A DNA stretch of 64,000 nt from the NCBI GenBank assembly GCA_963843275.1, contig CAWJJM010000010.1, positions 248,001 through 312,000 on the forward strand, read 5' to 3'. The position numbers and the translations under genes were made by a program. This document shows, one piece after another, positions 40,526 through 48,128 of the stretch. A model generated the notes under the pieces. That model made no database searches. It was not told where the DNA came from and was given only the letters and a program-made list of their open reading frames with translations. Position 1 is the stretch's first letter, and the number at the start of each line of letters is the position of its first letter. Source of the DNA: CAWJJM01 sp963843275. GTDB taxonomy: Bacteria; Acidobacteriota; Thermoanaerobaculia; Multivoradales; JBCCEF01.

Positions 40526-40545
40526 TGCAAATATAAACGTTTGCA
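40526..40545. promoter_or_regulatory. AT-rich inverted repeat TGCAAA-N8-TTTGCA
   Basis: A 6-bp inverted repeat with an 8-base spacer in the leader of the ExeA-like gene, in the most AT-rich stretch of the window. Could be a repressor site or a short mRNA hairpin. Symmetry of six pairs is modest, so chance is possible. Confidence 0.35.
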
Positions 40546-40588
40546 GATGGCGCCGGAGCGGGTCGCGCCTTCCCGCAGGGCCAGGCCA

Positions 40589-41398
40589 ATGTATGCCCAG
40601 TATTATGGATTCCGCGAAGCACCCTTCAACCTGACGCCCGATCCGCGCTTCCTCTTCTTCAGCGATCGGCACCGCGAGGCGTTCAACCACCTCCTCTTCG
40701 GCATTCAGGAAAGAAAAGGTTTTATACAACTCACCGGCGAGGTCGGGGCCGGCAAGACGACCCTGTGCCGGGCGATCCTCGAGCAGCTCGGGCCGGGGTT
40801 CCGCACCGCGCTGGTGCTCAACCCCTGCCTCACCGCCACCCAGCTGCTGCGCGCCATCCTGGTCGAGCTCGGGCTGCGCCCGGCGCGGGACCGCCAGGGC
40901 TGCCTGGCGCGGCTGAACGAGTTCCTGCTCGCCGAGGTCGCCGCCGGCCACGACGTGGTGCTGTTCATCGACGAGGCGCAGGACCTCACGGACGAGCTCC
41001 TCGAACAGGTCCGCCTGCTGTCGAACCTGGAGACCGACCAGCGCAAACTGCTGCAGATCGTCCTGGTGGGCCAGCCCGAGCTCAAGGCGAAGCTGGAGCG
41101 GCCGGAGCTGCGCCAGCTCCGCCAGCGCATCACCGTCCGCTACCACCTGACGCCGCTGTCGTCGTGGGAGACCGAGCACTACATCCGCTACCGGGTGCAC
41201 GTCGCCGGCGGCAACTCCCGCCCCAGCTTCGACCGCCGCGCCATCCGCAAGATCCACGGCTACTCGAAGGGGGTGCCGCGGTTGATCAACGCCGTCTGCG
41301 ACAAGGCGCTGCTCTGTGGCTACGTGGCGGGGACCGACCACCTGACCGCCCGCCACGTCCGCCGCTCGATCCGCGAGCTCGAGGGCCACTTCACGTGA
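40589..41398 (+). CDS. ExeA/GspA-like AAA ATPase
   Basis: A 269-residue AAA+ ATPase. The N-terminal MYAQYYGFREAPFNLTPDPR is almost diagnostic for ExeA/MshM-type proteins, followed by Walker A GEVGAGKTT (residues 50-58) and Walker B VVLFIDEAQDL (about 123-133). LLSNLETDQRKLLQIVLVGQ is the sensor I strand region, and YHLTPLSSWETEHYIRYRV lies in the lid. ExeA (GspA) with GspB helps place the type II secretion secretin through peptidoglycan; related ATPases serve MSHA pili or exopolysaccharide export. No secretin gene is in view, so the partner machine is elsewhere. Overlaps the GspB-like gene by four bases. Confidence 0.9.
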   Translation: MYAQYYGFREAPFNLTPDPRFLFFSDRHREAFNHLLFGIQERKGFIQLTGEVGAGKTTLCRAILEQLGPGFRTALVLNPCLTATQLLRAILVELGLRPARDRQGCLARLNEFLLAEVAAGHDVVLFIDEAQDLTDELLEQVRLLSNLETDQRKLLQIVLVGQPELKAKLERPELRQLRQRITVRYHLTPLSSWETEHYIRYRVHVAGGNSRPSFDRRAIRKIHGYSKGVPRLINAVCDKALLCGYVAGTDHLTARHVRRSIRELEGHFT

Positions 41399-42093
41399 GC
41401 CTGATCAACGAGGCGCTGAAGAAGGCCCACCTCGAGGCGGCCGGGCGCGCCGCCGCCGCGGGCCGGCGCTCCTTTGCCTACGCCCCCTCTCACCTGCCGG
41501 ACCGCCCGCGCCGGCGGCTGCCGCTGGCCGCCGCGCTCGCCGCCGTCGGCGTGGCGGGGCTCGCCGCCGCCGCCCTGCTGCTCGGCGCCGGGCGGCTGCG
41601 CGGCGTCGCCCCGCCGCCGGCCACGGCCGGCCGTCCCGCCGCGGCGACGGCACCGGCGGCGGTGCGGACGGCGGTGGTCGATCGGCCCGCCCCCGCCGCG
41701 GCGCCGGCGCCCCGGCCGGCACCGGCAGCGACCCCCGGGATCGCGGCGCCCGCCCCCGAGCGCACCCCCGGCCCCGCCGCGGCCGCCGGGCCGGCGGCCG
41801 CACCGGAGAGACCCCGCGCCGCCGCACCCGCACCCCCGCCCGCCGCCGCGGCACCCTCCGAGCGGCCCGCCGCCACCCCCGCACCGCCCGCCCGCTCCGC
41901 CGCCCCCGCCACCGCGGCGGCGCGCGGCCTGCGCCTCGACGGCATCGCCTGGTCCGAGAACCACGCCCTGGCGATGGTCAACGGGCGGGCGGTCGGCGTG
42001 GGCGACGCCGTCGAGGGCTGGACGGTCGTCGCCATCGGCCGCCGACAGGTCGAGCTGCACGGACCCGCCGGGGACCTCGTCCTCACCCTCTGA
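41395..42093 (+). CDS. GspB-like inner-membrane protein
   Basis: A 232-residue protein starting MSLINEALKKAHLEAAGRAA, the characteristic opening of GspB/ExeB (and some MshN-like) proteins. One transmembrane helix at about residues 43-62 (LPLAAALAAVGVAGLAAAAL) is followed by a very long Pro/Ala-rich periplasmic spacer (about 70-175). The C-terminal GspB domain (about 178-232) has LRLDGIAWSENHALAMVNGR and VEGWTVVAIGRRQVELHG. It begins at a GTG that overlaps the ATPase stop. Known GspA/GspB pairs form one complex, so the gene order supports both calls. The Pro/Ala stretch may have an extended shape that spans the periplasm. Confidence 0.87.
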   Translation: MSLINEALKKAHLEAAGRAAAAGRRSFAYAPSHLPDRPRRRLPLAAALAAVGVAGLAAAALLLGAGRLRGVAPPPATAGRPAAATAPAAVRTAVVDRPAPAAAPAPRPAPAATPGIAAPAPERTPGPAAAAGPAAAPERPRAAAPAPPPAAAAPSERPAATPAPPARSAAPATAAARGLRLDGIAWSENHALAMVNGRAVGVGDAVEGWTVVAIGRRQVELHGPAGDLVLTL

Positions 42094-42145
42094 GGCGACC
42101 GGCGGGGCGGCGCCGCATCCGCCGGCCCCGGGCGCCGGCCGCGCC

Positions 42146-43888
42146 TCACAGGCCCACGCGCGCCGTCAGCGCGGTGAACCGGGGATCGGAGCGGAGGGGA
42201 TCGAAGACCGGGTCGGCGCCCAGGTAGATCAGCTCCCGCGACCGAGCGCCGAGGGCGCGGTCGAGCCACTCGAAGGTCGCGTCGAGGTCGCCCAGCCCGA
42301 GGTGGACGAGGGCGAGGTGGAACGGATCGACGAAGCGCTCGGCGGCGCGCTCCGCGAGCCGGGCGGCGACCCGTTCCGCGCCGCGCCGGTCGCCGCTGGC
42401 CGCCAGCGCATACCCGAGGTCGGGAGAGGTCTCGGGGTCGCGGCCGGAGGCCTCCACCGCGTCCCTCATCGCAGCCACCGCCGCCGCCGGACGGCCGCTC
42501 TGCAGCCAGGCGTAGCCCAGCCCGAAACGGGCGTGCGCGAAGCCGGGATCGAGCTCGAGGGTGTGCCGGAGCCGCGCCACCGCGTCCTCGAAGCGGCGCG
42601 CGTAATAGAGGACGTTGCCGACGTCGGTGTTGACCAGGCGCGACAGCGGGTCGGCCGCCAGGGCACGGCGCACCTCGCGGATCGCCTCCTCCGGCCGGCC
42701 CTCGACGATGCGCAGCAGCGCCAACAGGTCGCGGGCTCCGGCGTTGCTCGGGTTCAGGTCGAGCGCGCGGTGCAGCGCCCGCTCCGCCCGCCCCCACCGC
42801 CAGCGGTGGAAGAGCTCGATGGCGCCGCGCACCTCGTGGGCCTCGGAGAGGTCCGCGTCGAGCCGGACGGCGACCTCCACCAGCTCCGCCGCCTGGCGGA
42901 ACGCCTCGCGCGGCGGCGCCGCGCCGGCGATCCCGAGGGCGCACCAGGAGGCGGCCATCCAGGCGTGGGACGGTGCGTGGGCCGGGTCGCGGGCCAGCGC
43001 TCGGCGGCCGCGGTCGATCGACCGCCACCAGCCCTCCGGGGTCCACCGGTGCCACTGGTCCCGGCACTCGAGGAACAGGGCGTGGACCTCCGGGTCCTCG
43101 GTGTGGCGGTACCGCAGCCGGGCGCGCGCCGCCGCCGGCAGGCGGAGGCGGAGCGCCGCGACCACCTGCTCGCAGATCGTGTCCTGCACCGCGAAGATGT
43201 CGGCGAAGGTGGTGTCGAAGCGCTGCGCCCACAGCACCGCCCCGTCGGTCACCCGGAGCAGGCGGACGGTCACCCGCAACCGCTCGCCGGCCCGCTGCAC
43301 GGCGCCGTCGAGGACCGCCTCGACCTCCAGGTCGCGACCGGCGGCGAGGCTGTCCCGCGAGCCGCCGTAGCCTCGGATCGAGCCCGGCTGCCGCACCGTC
43401 AGCCCTGGCAGCGGGCTGAGGGCGGCGATCAGGGTCTCGGCGAGGCCGAGCTCGAGCGGGGCGTCGCCCGCTGCCGGGCCGGGGACGCCGAGCGGGGTGA
43501 ACGGCAGCACCGCGACCGACCGGGGCGCCGCCGCGACCGGGGACGCCCCGGGGGCCGCGGTCTCCTCCCGCACCGGCGCCACGAACCGGTAGCCGCACCG
43601 GGGCACCGTCTCCAGGTAGCGCACGCCGTCGCGGCGCCCGCCCAGGGCGCGCCGGAGCTCGTAGACGCTCTGGGTGAGGTTGGAGTCCTCGACGAACCGC
43701 CCCCCCCACAGGCCCACCATCAGCTCCTGCTTGCTCAGCAGACGCCCCGGGTTCCCCGCCAACAGGAGGAGCAGGTCGAAGACCTTCGGCTTGAGCGCGA
43801 CCGGCTCGCCGTCGCGCCGCAGGAGATGGGCGGCGGGGTCGAGGGTGAACGGCCCGAAGCGGATCGGGCGCTCGAGAGCTTTCACCAT
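42146..43888 (-). CDS. Winged-helix/TPR transcriptional regulator (CadC-like DNA-binding domain)
   Basis: A 580-residue protein. The N-terminal OmpR/CadC-type winged-helix domain (about residues 10-105) shows LRRDGEPVALKPKVFDLLLL and the recognition part VYELRRALGG, ending VPRCGYRFVAPV. A TolB-N/FlgO-like region (about 125-260, VAVLPFTPLG, GLAETLIAALS, LWAQRFD) is followed by TPR-like helical repeats to the end. There is no transmembrane helix, so it is probably a soluble one-component regulator. Its ATG is preceded by four YTCA-type repeats at an 11-bp period (43896-43932), which may be its own binding site. Divergent from the secreted-protein gene at 44029. Signal unknown. Confidence 0.85.
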   Translation of the reverse strand: MVKALERPIRFGPFTLDPAAHLLRRDGEPVALKPKVFDLLLLLAGNPGRLLSKQELMVGLWGGRFVEDSNLTQSVYELRRALGGRRDGVRYLETVPRCGYRFVAPVREETAAPGASPVAAAPRSVAVLPFTPLGVPGPAAGDAPLELGLAETLIAALSPLPGLTVRQPGSIRGYGGSRDSLAAGRDLEVEAVLDGAVQRAGERLRVTVRLLRVTDGAVLWAQRFDTTFADIFAVQDTICEQVVAALRLRLPAAARARLRYRHTEDPEVHALFLECRDQWHRWTPEGWWRSIDRGRRALARDPAHAPSHAWMAASWCALGIAGAAPPREAFRQAAELVEVAVRLDADLSEAHEVRGAIELFHRWRWGRAERALHRALDLNPSNAGARDLLALLRIVEGRPEEAIREVRRALAADPLSRLVNTDVGNVLYYARRFEDAVARLRHTLELDPGFAHARFGLGYAWLQSGRPAAAVAAMRDAVEASGRDPETSPDLGYALAASGDRRGAERVAARLAERAAERFVDPFHLALVHLGLGDLDATFEWLDRALGARSRELIYLGADPVFDPLRSDPRFTALTARVGL

Positions 43889-43893
43889 GCCCG

Positions 43894-43934
43894 CGCTGAG
43901 AGACCGCTGAGGGTTTCCTGACCGACCGTTGAAG
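43894..43934. promoter_or_regulatory. Four 11-bp-spaced direct repeats (CTGA/TTGA), putative wHTH operator
   Basis: On the plus strand CTGA occurs at 43896, 43907 and 43918, and TTGA at 43929, each 11 bases from the last. The minus strand reads YTCA with G/C after it. Exact helical-turn spacing of direct repeats is the usual site for OmpR/PhoB-like winged-helix domains. The array ends seven bases before the ATG of such a regulator, so autoregulation is likely. Confidence 0.6.
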
Positions 43935-44028
43935 ACCCGGCGGCGGCGCCGCCCGGAGGATTGTCCCACAGCGGACCGCCGGCCCCGCCGGCCGGCGACC
44001 TCCACCGACCGACCACGAGGAGAACGCC

Positions 44029-44757
44029 GTGCGACGATCCACGAGCGCCATCGCCCCCCGCCGACCGTGCCGGCGGAGCCGACTCCGCGTCTGCCTCGCC
44101 GCCGCGCTGCTGCTCGCCGCGCTGCCGGCGTCCGCGCCGGCGCAGGTGCGGACGGAGATCCCCCGCGACGACCCGGGGCCCCCGTTCTACGCCCGCATCG
44201 AGCGCCACGCGGTGCACACCGACATCGCTCCGCACAGCGGCGGTTGGGCGGCGATCGTCTTCTACCGGTCGCCGGCGTGCGTGCCGCCGGACTTCAACCT
44301 GCTCGACCTGTTCGACGCTCCGGCCGCGTTCGGCTGCGCGCTCACGGTCGACGGTTTCGAGGTCTGGCGGCGCGGACCGCCGCCGGCCGACCCGATCCCG
44401 ATGTTCGCGCGCTTCCGCGGGCTCGGCGACGTGCCGATCTGGTTCGTCGCCTGGCCGGAGCTGCAGGCGGCGGTCGCCGACGACGTGCTCACCCTCCCGG
44501 AGCTCGAGGCCCTGCCCTCGCTGCGCAAGGGGTCGGCCACCTTCTACCGGGAGAACCTGCGGCCGACCGACGGCGCCGACCACCCCGGCCTGTCGCTCAC
44601 CGCGCACGGGACGTTGCACGACGGCGGCGCCTTCGGGCTGCACCACACGGGGGGCGAGGCGGGGATCGAGACCGTGCTGCGCTTCTACGACGACGGACCC
44701 CCCGCGCGCCCCGCCGACCCGGCGGCTCAGAGACCGGCGCGCAGCTCGTGCCGGTAG
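44029..44757 (+). CDS. Secreted protein of unknown function
   Basis: A 242-residue protein, translated from a GTG. The signal region is Arg-rich (residues 2-21) then hydrophobic (22-36, VCLAAALLLAALPAS), with cleavage near APAQ. The mature part starts with EIPRDDPGPPFYARI, contains HTDIAPHSGGWAAIVFYRSP and ends with a short Pro/Arg tail. A pair of cysteines (ACVPPD and GCALTV) may form a disulfide. No catalytic motif. It shares the 140-base upstream region, with its 11-bp repeats, with the divergent winged-helix regulator, so it may be a target of it. The last 31 bases overlap, tail to tail, with the methyltransferase gene. Confidence 0.7.
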   Translation: MRRSTSAIAPRRPCRRSRLRVCLAAALLLAALPASAPAQVRTEIPRDDPGPPFYARIERHAVHTDIAPHSGGWAAIVFYRSPACVPPDFNLLDLFDAPAAFGCALTVDGFEVWRRGPPPADPIPMFARFRGLGDVPIWFVAWPELQAAVADDVLTLPELEALPSLRKGSATFYRENLRPTDGADHPGLSLTAHGTLHDGGAFGLHHTGGEAGIETVLRFYDDGPPARPADPAAQRPARSSCR

Positions 44758-45506
44758 AGGTCGGCGAGCTCGAGGCAGCTGGTGCCGGCGAAGTCGCCGT
44801 TGATCAGGTCGAAGGCGAAGTCGTCGCGCCAGCGGAAAGCGAGCTCCCAGCCGTGCCCGGCGCGGGAGCGGTCGACCCAGTCGACGCCGGGCCCGGCGGG
44901 GAACACCCCCAGCCGGCGCTCCGCCCTGGCCGCCAGCGGCCACCGCCCGACCAGGTGCAGGAGTTTGCGCCAGGGCCGCCGGCGGCTGTTGAAGTACTCG
45001 ACCACCGGGAGCTTCGCCAGCGCCGCCAGCCGGGGCTCCGAGCCGCCGGCCCGGGGGCGCACGGTGTAGATCCAGCGGTGGTGGCAGTAGCCCAGGTAGG
45101 CCCCCGACTCGACGTGGCTCAGCTCGCTGTGCTTGGTCGGCACCGACACGAAGCCGGCGGCCGAGACGCGGACGAGCTGGCGCGCCACGAACAGCGGGTC
45201 CCGCACGTCCTCGAGCACGTGCGTGCAGATCGAGAAGTCGAAGCGCCGGCCGCGGCGCTCGACCGCCGCCGCCACCTCGTCCCACACCCCCGGCTGGCAG
45301 ACGTCGCCGAGGAAGAGCTCGCGCTCCGTGGCGAAGGGGACGATGTCGACGTAGGCGGTCACCACCGGGTCGGCCCAGGCGTTGGCGCCGCCGCCGACGT
45401 CGAGGACGGCGAAGGAGGGGTCCTCCTCGCGGCGCCGCTCGAGGTCGGCGAGCACGCGGGCCCGCACCTCCGCGTTGCGCGCCACCTCGGCGTCGGCGAT
45501 CGGCAC
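44727..45506 (-). CDS. SAM-dependent methyltransferase (type 11)
   Basis: A 259-residue enzyme with a class I fold. VLDVGGGANAWADPVVTAYV is motif I with the glycine-rich loop, then VDIVPFATERELFLGDVCQP, FSICTHVLEDVRDPLFVARQ (motif IV and helix), and VSVPTKHSELSHVES. Sequences with the CTHVLEDVRDP motif are common in glycan- and lipid-associated gene sets, but no substrate can be assigned. GTG start at 45506. Its 3' end overlaps the convergent secreted-protein gene by 31 bases; both frames look real here, so this seems a true antisense overlap. Confidence 0.83.
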   Translation of the reverse strand: MPIADAEVARNAEVRARVLADLERRREEDPSFAVLDVGGGANAWADPVVTAYVDIVPFATERELFLGDVCQPGVWDEVAAAVERRGRRFDFSICTHVLEDVRDPLFVARQLVRVSAAGFVSVPTKHSELSHVESGAYLGYCHHRWIYTVRPRAGGSEPRLAALAKLPVVEYFNSRRRPWRKLLHLVGRWPLAARAERRLGVFPAGPGVDWVDRSRAGHGWELAFRWRDDFAFDLINGDFAGTSCLELADLYRHELRAGL

Positions 45507-45770
45507 GGTCAGGCGGCGGCCTGCGCGGTGCCGCGGAGGTGCCGCGGCGGGGACGGGGAGCTCGGCATGGCGGCGGCCAGTCTAGCCCGGATCCAGCGCC
45601 CGGCCGGAGGCGGCGCGAGCCCTGAACGGCCGACCGGCCGGGGCGACGTCAGCGTCGCGACCCGGCCGGCGGGTGGGAAACCGCTGTGGCATCGGCCGCC
45701 GCACGAGCGCCGGGAAGCGCCTCGGGGGCGGCGGCGGCGGGTTGAGATCGGAGGCCGCCGCTTCAGCGGC

Positions 45771-46152
45771 CTACTTGTGACAGTCGGCGCACTTCGTCGG
45801 ACCCTTCGCCTTCTCCTTGTGACAGTCGATGCAGAGCATGTGGAAGGGGTTCTTCTTCATGCTCATCTCGCGCATGCTCGGGGTCTCGGCCTTCTCGGGA
45901 TCCAGGTGGCAGGCTGGAGCACGCCTTGACGTCCGACGCGGTGTCGGCGGTGACGCCCTTGTTGGTGTGGTGGCAGGTGTCGCAGCTCTCCACCATCTTC
46001 TGGTGCTTCTCGTGCGGAAAGACCACCGCCGACTTCTTGGCCGCGGCCTTGTCGATGGTGATCTCCGCGGGACCGTGGTGGGGAGCGGCGAACGCGACCG
46101 CCGCCACCAGAGCCAGGACGACGATGCTCAGGACGACCATCATCTTCTTCAT
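45771..46152 (-). CDS. Periplasmic tetraheme cytochrome c3/c7-like protein, one frame break
   Basis: Dropping one extra base near 45915 gives a 126-residue protein. The signal peptide is MKKMMVVLSIVVLALVAAVA followed by FAA. The mature part shows the class III pattern VVFPHEKHQKMVESCDTCHH, then three further heme sites CSACH, CIDCH and CADCH, four CxxCH in all, with distal His residues at the N-terminus. Such proteins carry electrons in the periplasm, often to an extracellular or periplasmic reductase. The last CADCHK is right at the C-terminus. As written, the break loses three of the four heme sites. Divergent from msrB; a minus-strand TAGTCT lies about 140 bases upstream. Confidence 0.85.
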
Positions 46153-46288
46153 TGGATCGGATCTCCCTTCGTCTTCGTGTCGGAGGCGAGCCCCGGCGAC
46201 GTCCCCGGTCCCGATCTCCGGATCTTCCGCGCCCCCGACGGCCGCGCCCGGTGCACAGGGTCGGCCGGGGGGGTGCTCTCCAGTGCGC

Positions 46289-46294
46289 AGACTA
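46289..46294 (-). promoter_or_regulatory. Candidate -10 element for the cytochrome gene
   Basis: TAGTCT on the minus strand, about 137 bases upstream of the ATG at 46152. A long leader would follow. No clear -35 box. Confidence 0.35.
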
Positions 46295-46371
46295 CGGGAG
46301 ACCGCGGCGGAGCGCCCCACCCGAAGGGATGGAGATGGCCGATCTCCGCCCCCCACCCCGGGCACGGGCTC

Positions 46372-46410
46372 CGTGAGCGCTTCGTGAGCTTTCCGGAAGG
46401 AATGCGTGAG
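46372..46410. promoter_or_regulatory. 11-bp-periodic direct repeats (CGTGAG), putative wHTH operator
   Basis: CGTGAG at 46372, 46383 and 46405, with a degenerate CGGAAG at 46394: four units exactly 11 bases apart. On the minus strand each is CTCACG, matching the YTCA pattern upstream of the winged-helix regulator and after the second one. It lies just ahead of msrB. Confidence 0.55.
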
Positions 46411-46484
46411 GCGACGCGGTTACCCTGGGTGAGCCGGCGTCGCGCGGACCGTCGCGTCGTCGGCCCGACCCGAAGGAGATGCAG

Positions 46485-47033
46485 ATGCCCACCAAGACCC
46501 TCGCCGCACTCGTCGTCGCCGGAGCCGTGGCCGGCCTGTTCCTGCTCAGCCGTCGCGGCGACGGCGAGACCGCCGCCGAACTTCCCGCCGCCGAGCGCCC
46601 CGCGCAGGCCGACCTCGACCGCCTCACCCCGATCCAGTTCCACGTCACGCAGGAGGACGGCACCGAGCCGGCCTTCCACAACGCGTACTGGGACAACCAC
46701 GCGCCCGGGATCTATGTCGACGTCGTCTCCGGCGAGCCGTTGTTCAGCTCCACCGACAAGTTCGACTCGGGCACCGGCTGGCCCAGCTTCACCCGGCCGC
46801 TGGTCGCCGACAACGTGGTCGAGCGCGAGGACCGCTCGCTGTTCATGGCGCGCACCGAGGTGCGCAGCCGCGGCGCCGACTCCCACCTCGGCCACGTCTT
46901 CCCGGACGGGCCGGCGCCCACCGGCCTGCGCTACTGCATCAACTCCGCCGCGCTGCGCTTCGTGCCGGTCGACCGCCTCGCCGCCGAGGGCTACGGACGC
47001 TTCCTGCCGCTGTTCGAGAGCGACGGGAAGTAG
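46485..47033 (+). CDS. msrB: Peptide-methionine (R)-S-oxide reductase, exported
   Basis: A 182-residue MsrB. It has an N-terminal hydrophobic helix (about residues 5-21, LAALVVAGAVAGLFLL), so it is periplasmic or membrane-anchored. The SelR domain follows with the conserved blocks RLTPIQFHVTQEDGTEPAFH, FSSTDKFDSGTGWPSF and HLGHVFPDGP, and the catalytic Cys in LRYCINSAALRF. The zinc-binding CxxC pairs of some MsrB forms are absent. It reduces methionine-R-sulfoxide in oxidised envelope proteins. AAGGAG sits seven bases before the ATG at 46485 but only at 0 distance from the ATG at 46479, so the later start is better. Confidence 0.93.
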   Translation: MPTKTLAALVVAGAVAGLFLLSRRGDGETAAELPAAERPAQADLDRLTPIQFHVTQEDGTEPAFHNAYWDNHAPGIYVDVVSGEPLFSSTDKFDSGTGWPSFTRPLVADNVVEREDRSLFMARTEVRSRGADSHLGHVFPDGPAPTGLRYCINSAALRFVPVDRLAAEGYGRFLPLFESDGK

Positions 47034-47079
47034 CCTACCGGCGCGACCGCTGGTCCCGCGCTTGCACCGCCGGTAGGGC

Positions 47080-48054
47080 ATGCAACCGGCAGTCGAGGAC
47101 CCGGGCGACGACCCCCGCGGCCGGCGGGCGGAGCGCCCCCGCGAGATCGGGCGGCGCGGCCGGCGCGAGATCGCCCGCCGCGTCACGGCCGAGATCGCCG
47201 CCGACCACGTGGGCCTGATGGCCGCCGGCGTGGCGTTCTACGCCATGCTGGCGCTGTTCCCCGCCCTGATCGCCTGCATCACGCTCTACGGGCTGTTCAC
47301 CGATCCCGCCGAGCTGGCGGCGCAGATCGCCGCGCTGGCCCGCCTGCTGCCGCCGCAGGTGCGCGACCTGCTCGGCCAGCAGCTCGCCGGCGTGGTGTCG
47401 GGCTCGCCGTCGGCGCTCGGCTGGGGCGCGGTGGCGGCCCTCGCCGGGGCGCTGTGGAGCGCCTCGAAGGGCATGCAGGGACTGATCGAAGCGGTCGGTG
47501 TGGCCTACGACGAGCCCGACGGACGCCCGGGCTGGAAGGTGCGCGGTCTCGCCCTGCTGTCGACGCTGGCGGCGGTGGTCGGCGTCGTGGTGGCGCTGGC
47601 GCTGATCGCGCTGGTGCCGGCCCTGATCGACCGCCTCGGCCTCGGCGCCGGAGCCCGGTGGGCGGTGCGCTGGCTGCGCTGGCCGCTGCTCGCCGCGCTG
47701 GCGATGGCGGGCCTGGTGGTGATCTACCGGCGCGGCCCCGATCGCACGCCGCCGAAGTGGCGCTGGGTGAGCTGGGGGTCGGCGCTGGCGACCGTGCTGT
47801 GGCTGGCCGCCTCCGGCCTGTTCTCCCTCTACGTCCGTCACTTCGGCAGCTTCGGCGCCACCTACGGCTCGCTCGGCGCCGTGATCGTCCTGCTGCTGTG
47901 GCTGAACCTGTCGGCGTTCGTCGTGCTGCTGGGCGCCGAGGTCAACGCCGAGATGGAGCTGCAGACGGTGCGCGACACGACCCGGGGTGCGCCGCGGCCC
48001 CTGGGCCGCCGCGGCGCCGCGGCGGCCGACCGGCGGCCGGAGGACGATGGCTGA
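47080..48054 (+). CDS. YihY/BrkB-family membrane protein
   Basis: A 324-residue integral membrane protein. After a basic N-terminus (about 1-40), seven or so hydrophobic segments begin at 46-66 (AGVAFYAMLALFPALIACIT). The family motifs are clear: GVAFYAMLALFPAL near the first helix, GALWSASKGMQGLIEAVGVA in the middle, and GSFGATYGSLGAVIVLLLWL near the end. The family was once called ribonuclease BN (rbn), now known to be a misnomer; the true function is unclear, perhaps envelope lipid or solute transport. The tail is Arg/Ala-rich and cytoplasmic. Confidence 0.9.
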   Translation: MQPAVEDPGDDPRGRRAERPREIGRRGRREIARRVTAEIAADHVGLMAAGVAFYAMLALFPALIACITLYGLFTDPAELAAQIAALARLLPPQVRDLLGQQLAGVVSGSPSALGWGAVAALAGALWSASKGMQGLIEAVGVAYDEPDGRPGWKVRGLALLSTLAAVVGVVVALALIALVPALIDRLGLGAGARWAVRWLRWPLLAALAMAGLVVIYRRGPDRTPPKWRWVSWGSALATVLWLAASGLFSLYVRHFGSFGATYGSLGAVIVLLLWLNLSAFVVLLGAEVNAEMELQTVRDTTRGAPRPLGRRGAAAADRRPEDDG

Positions 48055-48128
48055 CGCCGCCGGGCAAGGCCGTCCACGGATCCGCTCGCAGCTCGGCAAG
48101 GCGGTCCACGAAACCCGGTTGGAGCTCC

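Larger units (their letters stand above)
46153..46484. other. 332-base divergent regulatory region, cytochrome and msrB
   Basis: No gene. It holds the cytochrome promoter candidate at 46289-46294, an 11-bp-periodic repeat array at 46372-46410, and a TACCCT -10-like hexamer at 46421-46426 before msrB. The middle is GC-rich and featureless. Confidence 0.65.

Noticed and set aside
46100..46250. Similarity between this region and the 2605-2970 repeats
   Set aside because: Only short stretches (such as GGAGGCGAGCCCC) match, which is not more than expected in such GC-rich DNA.
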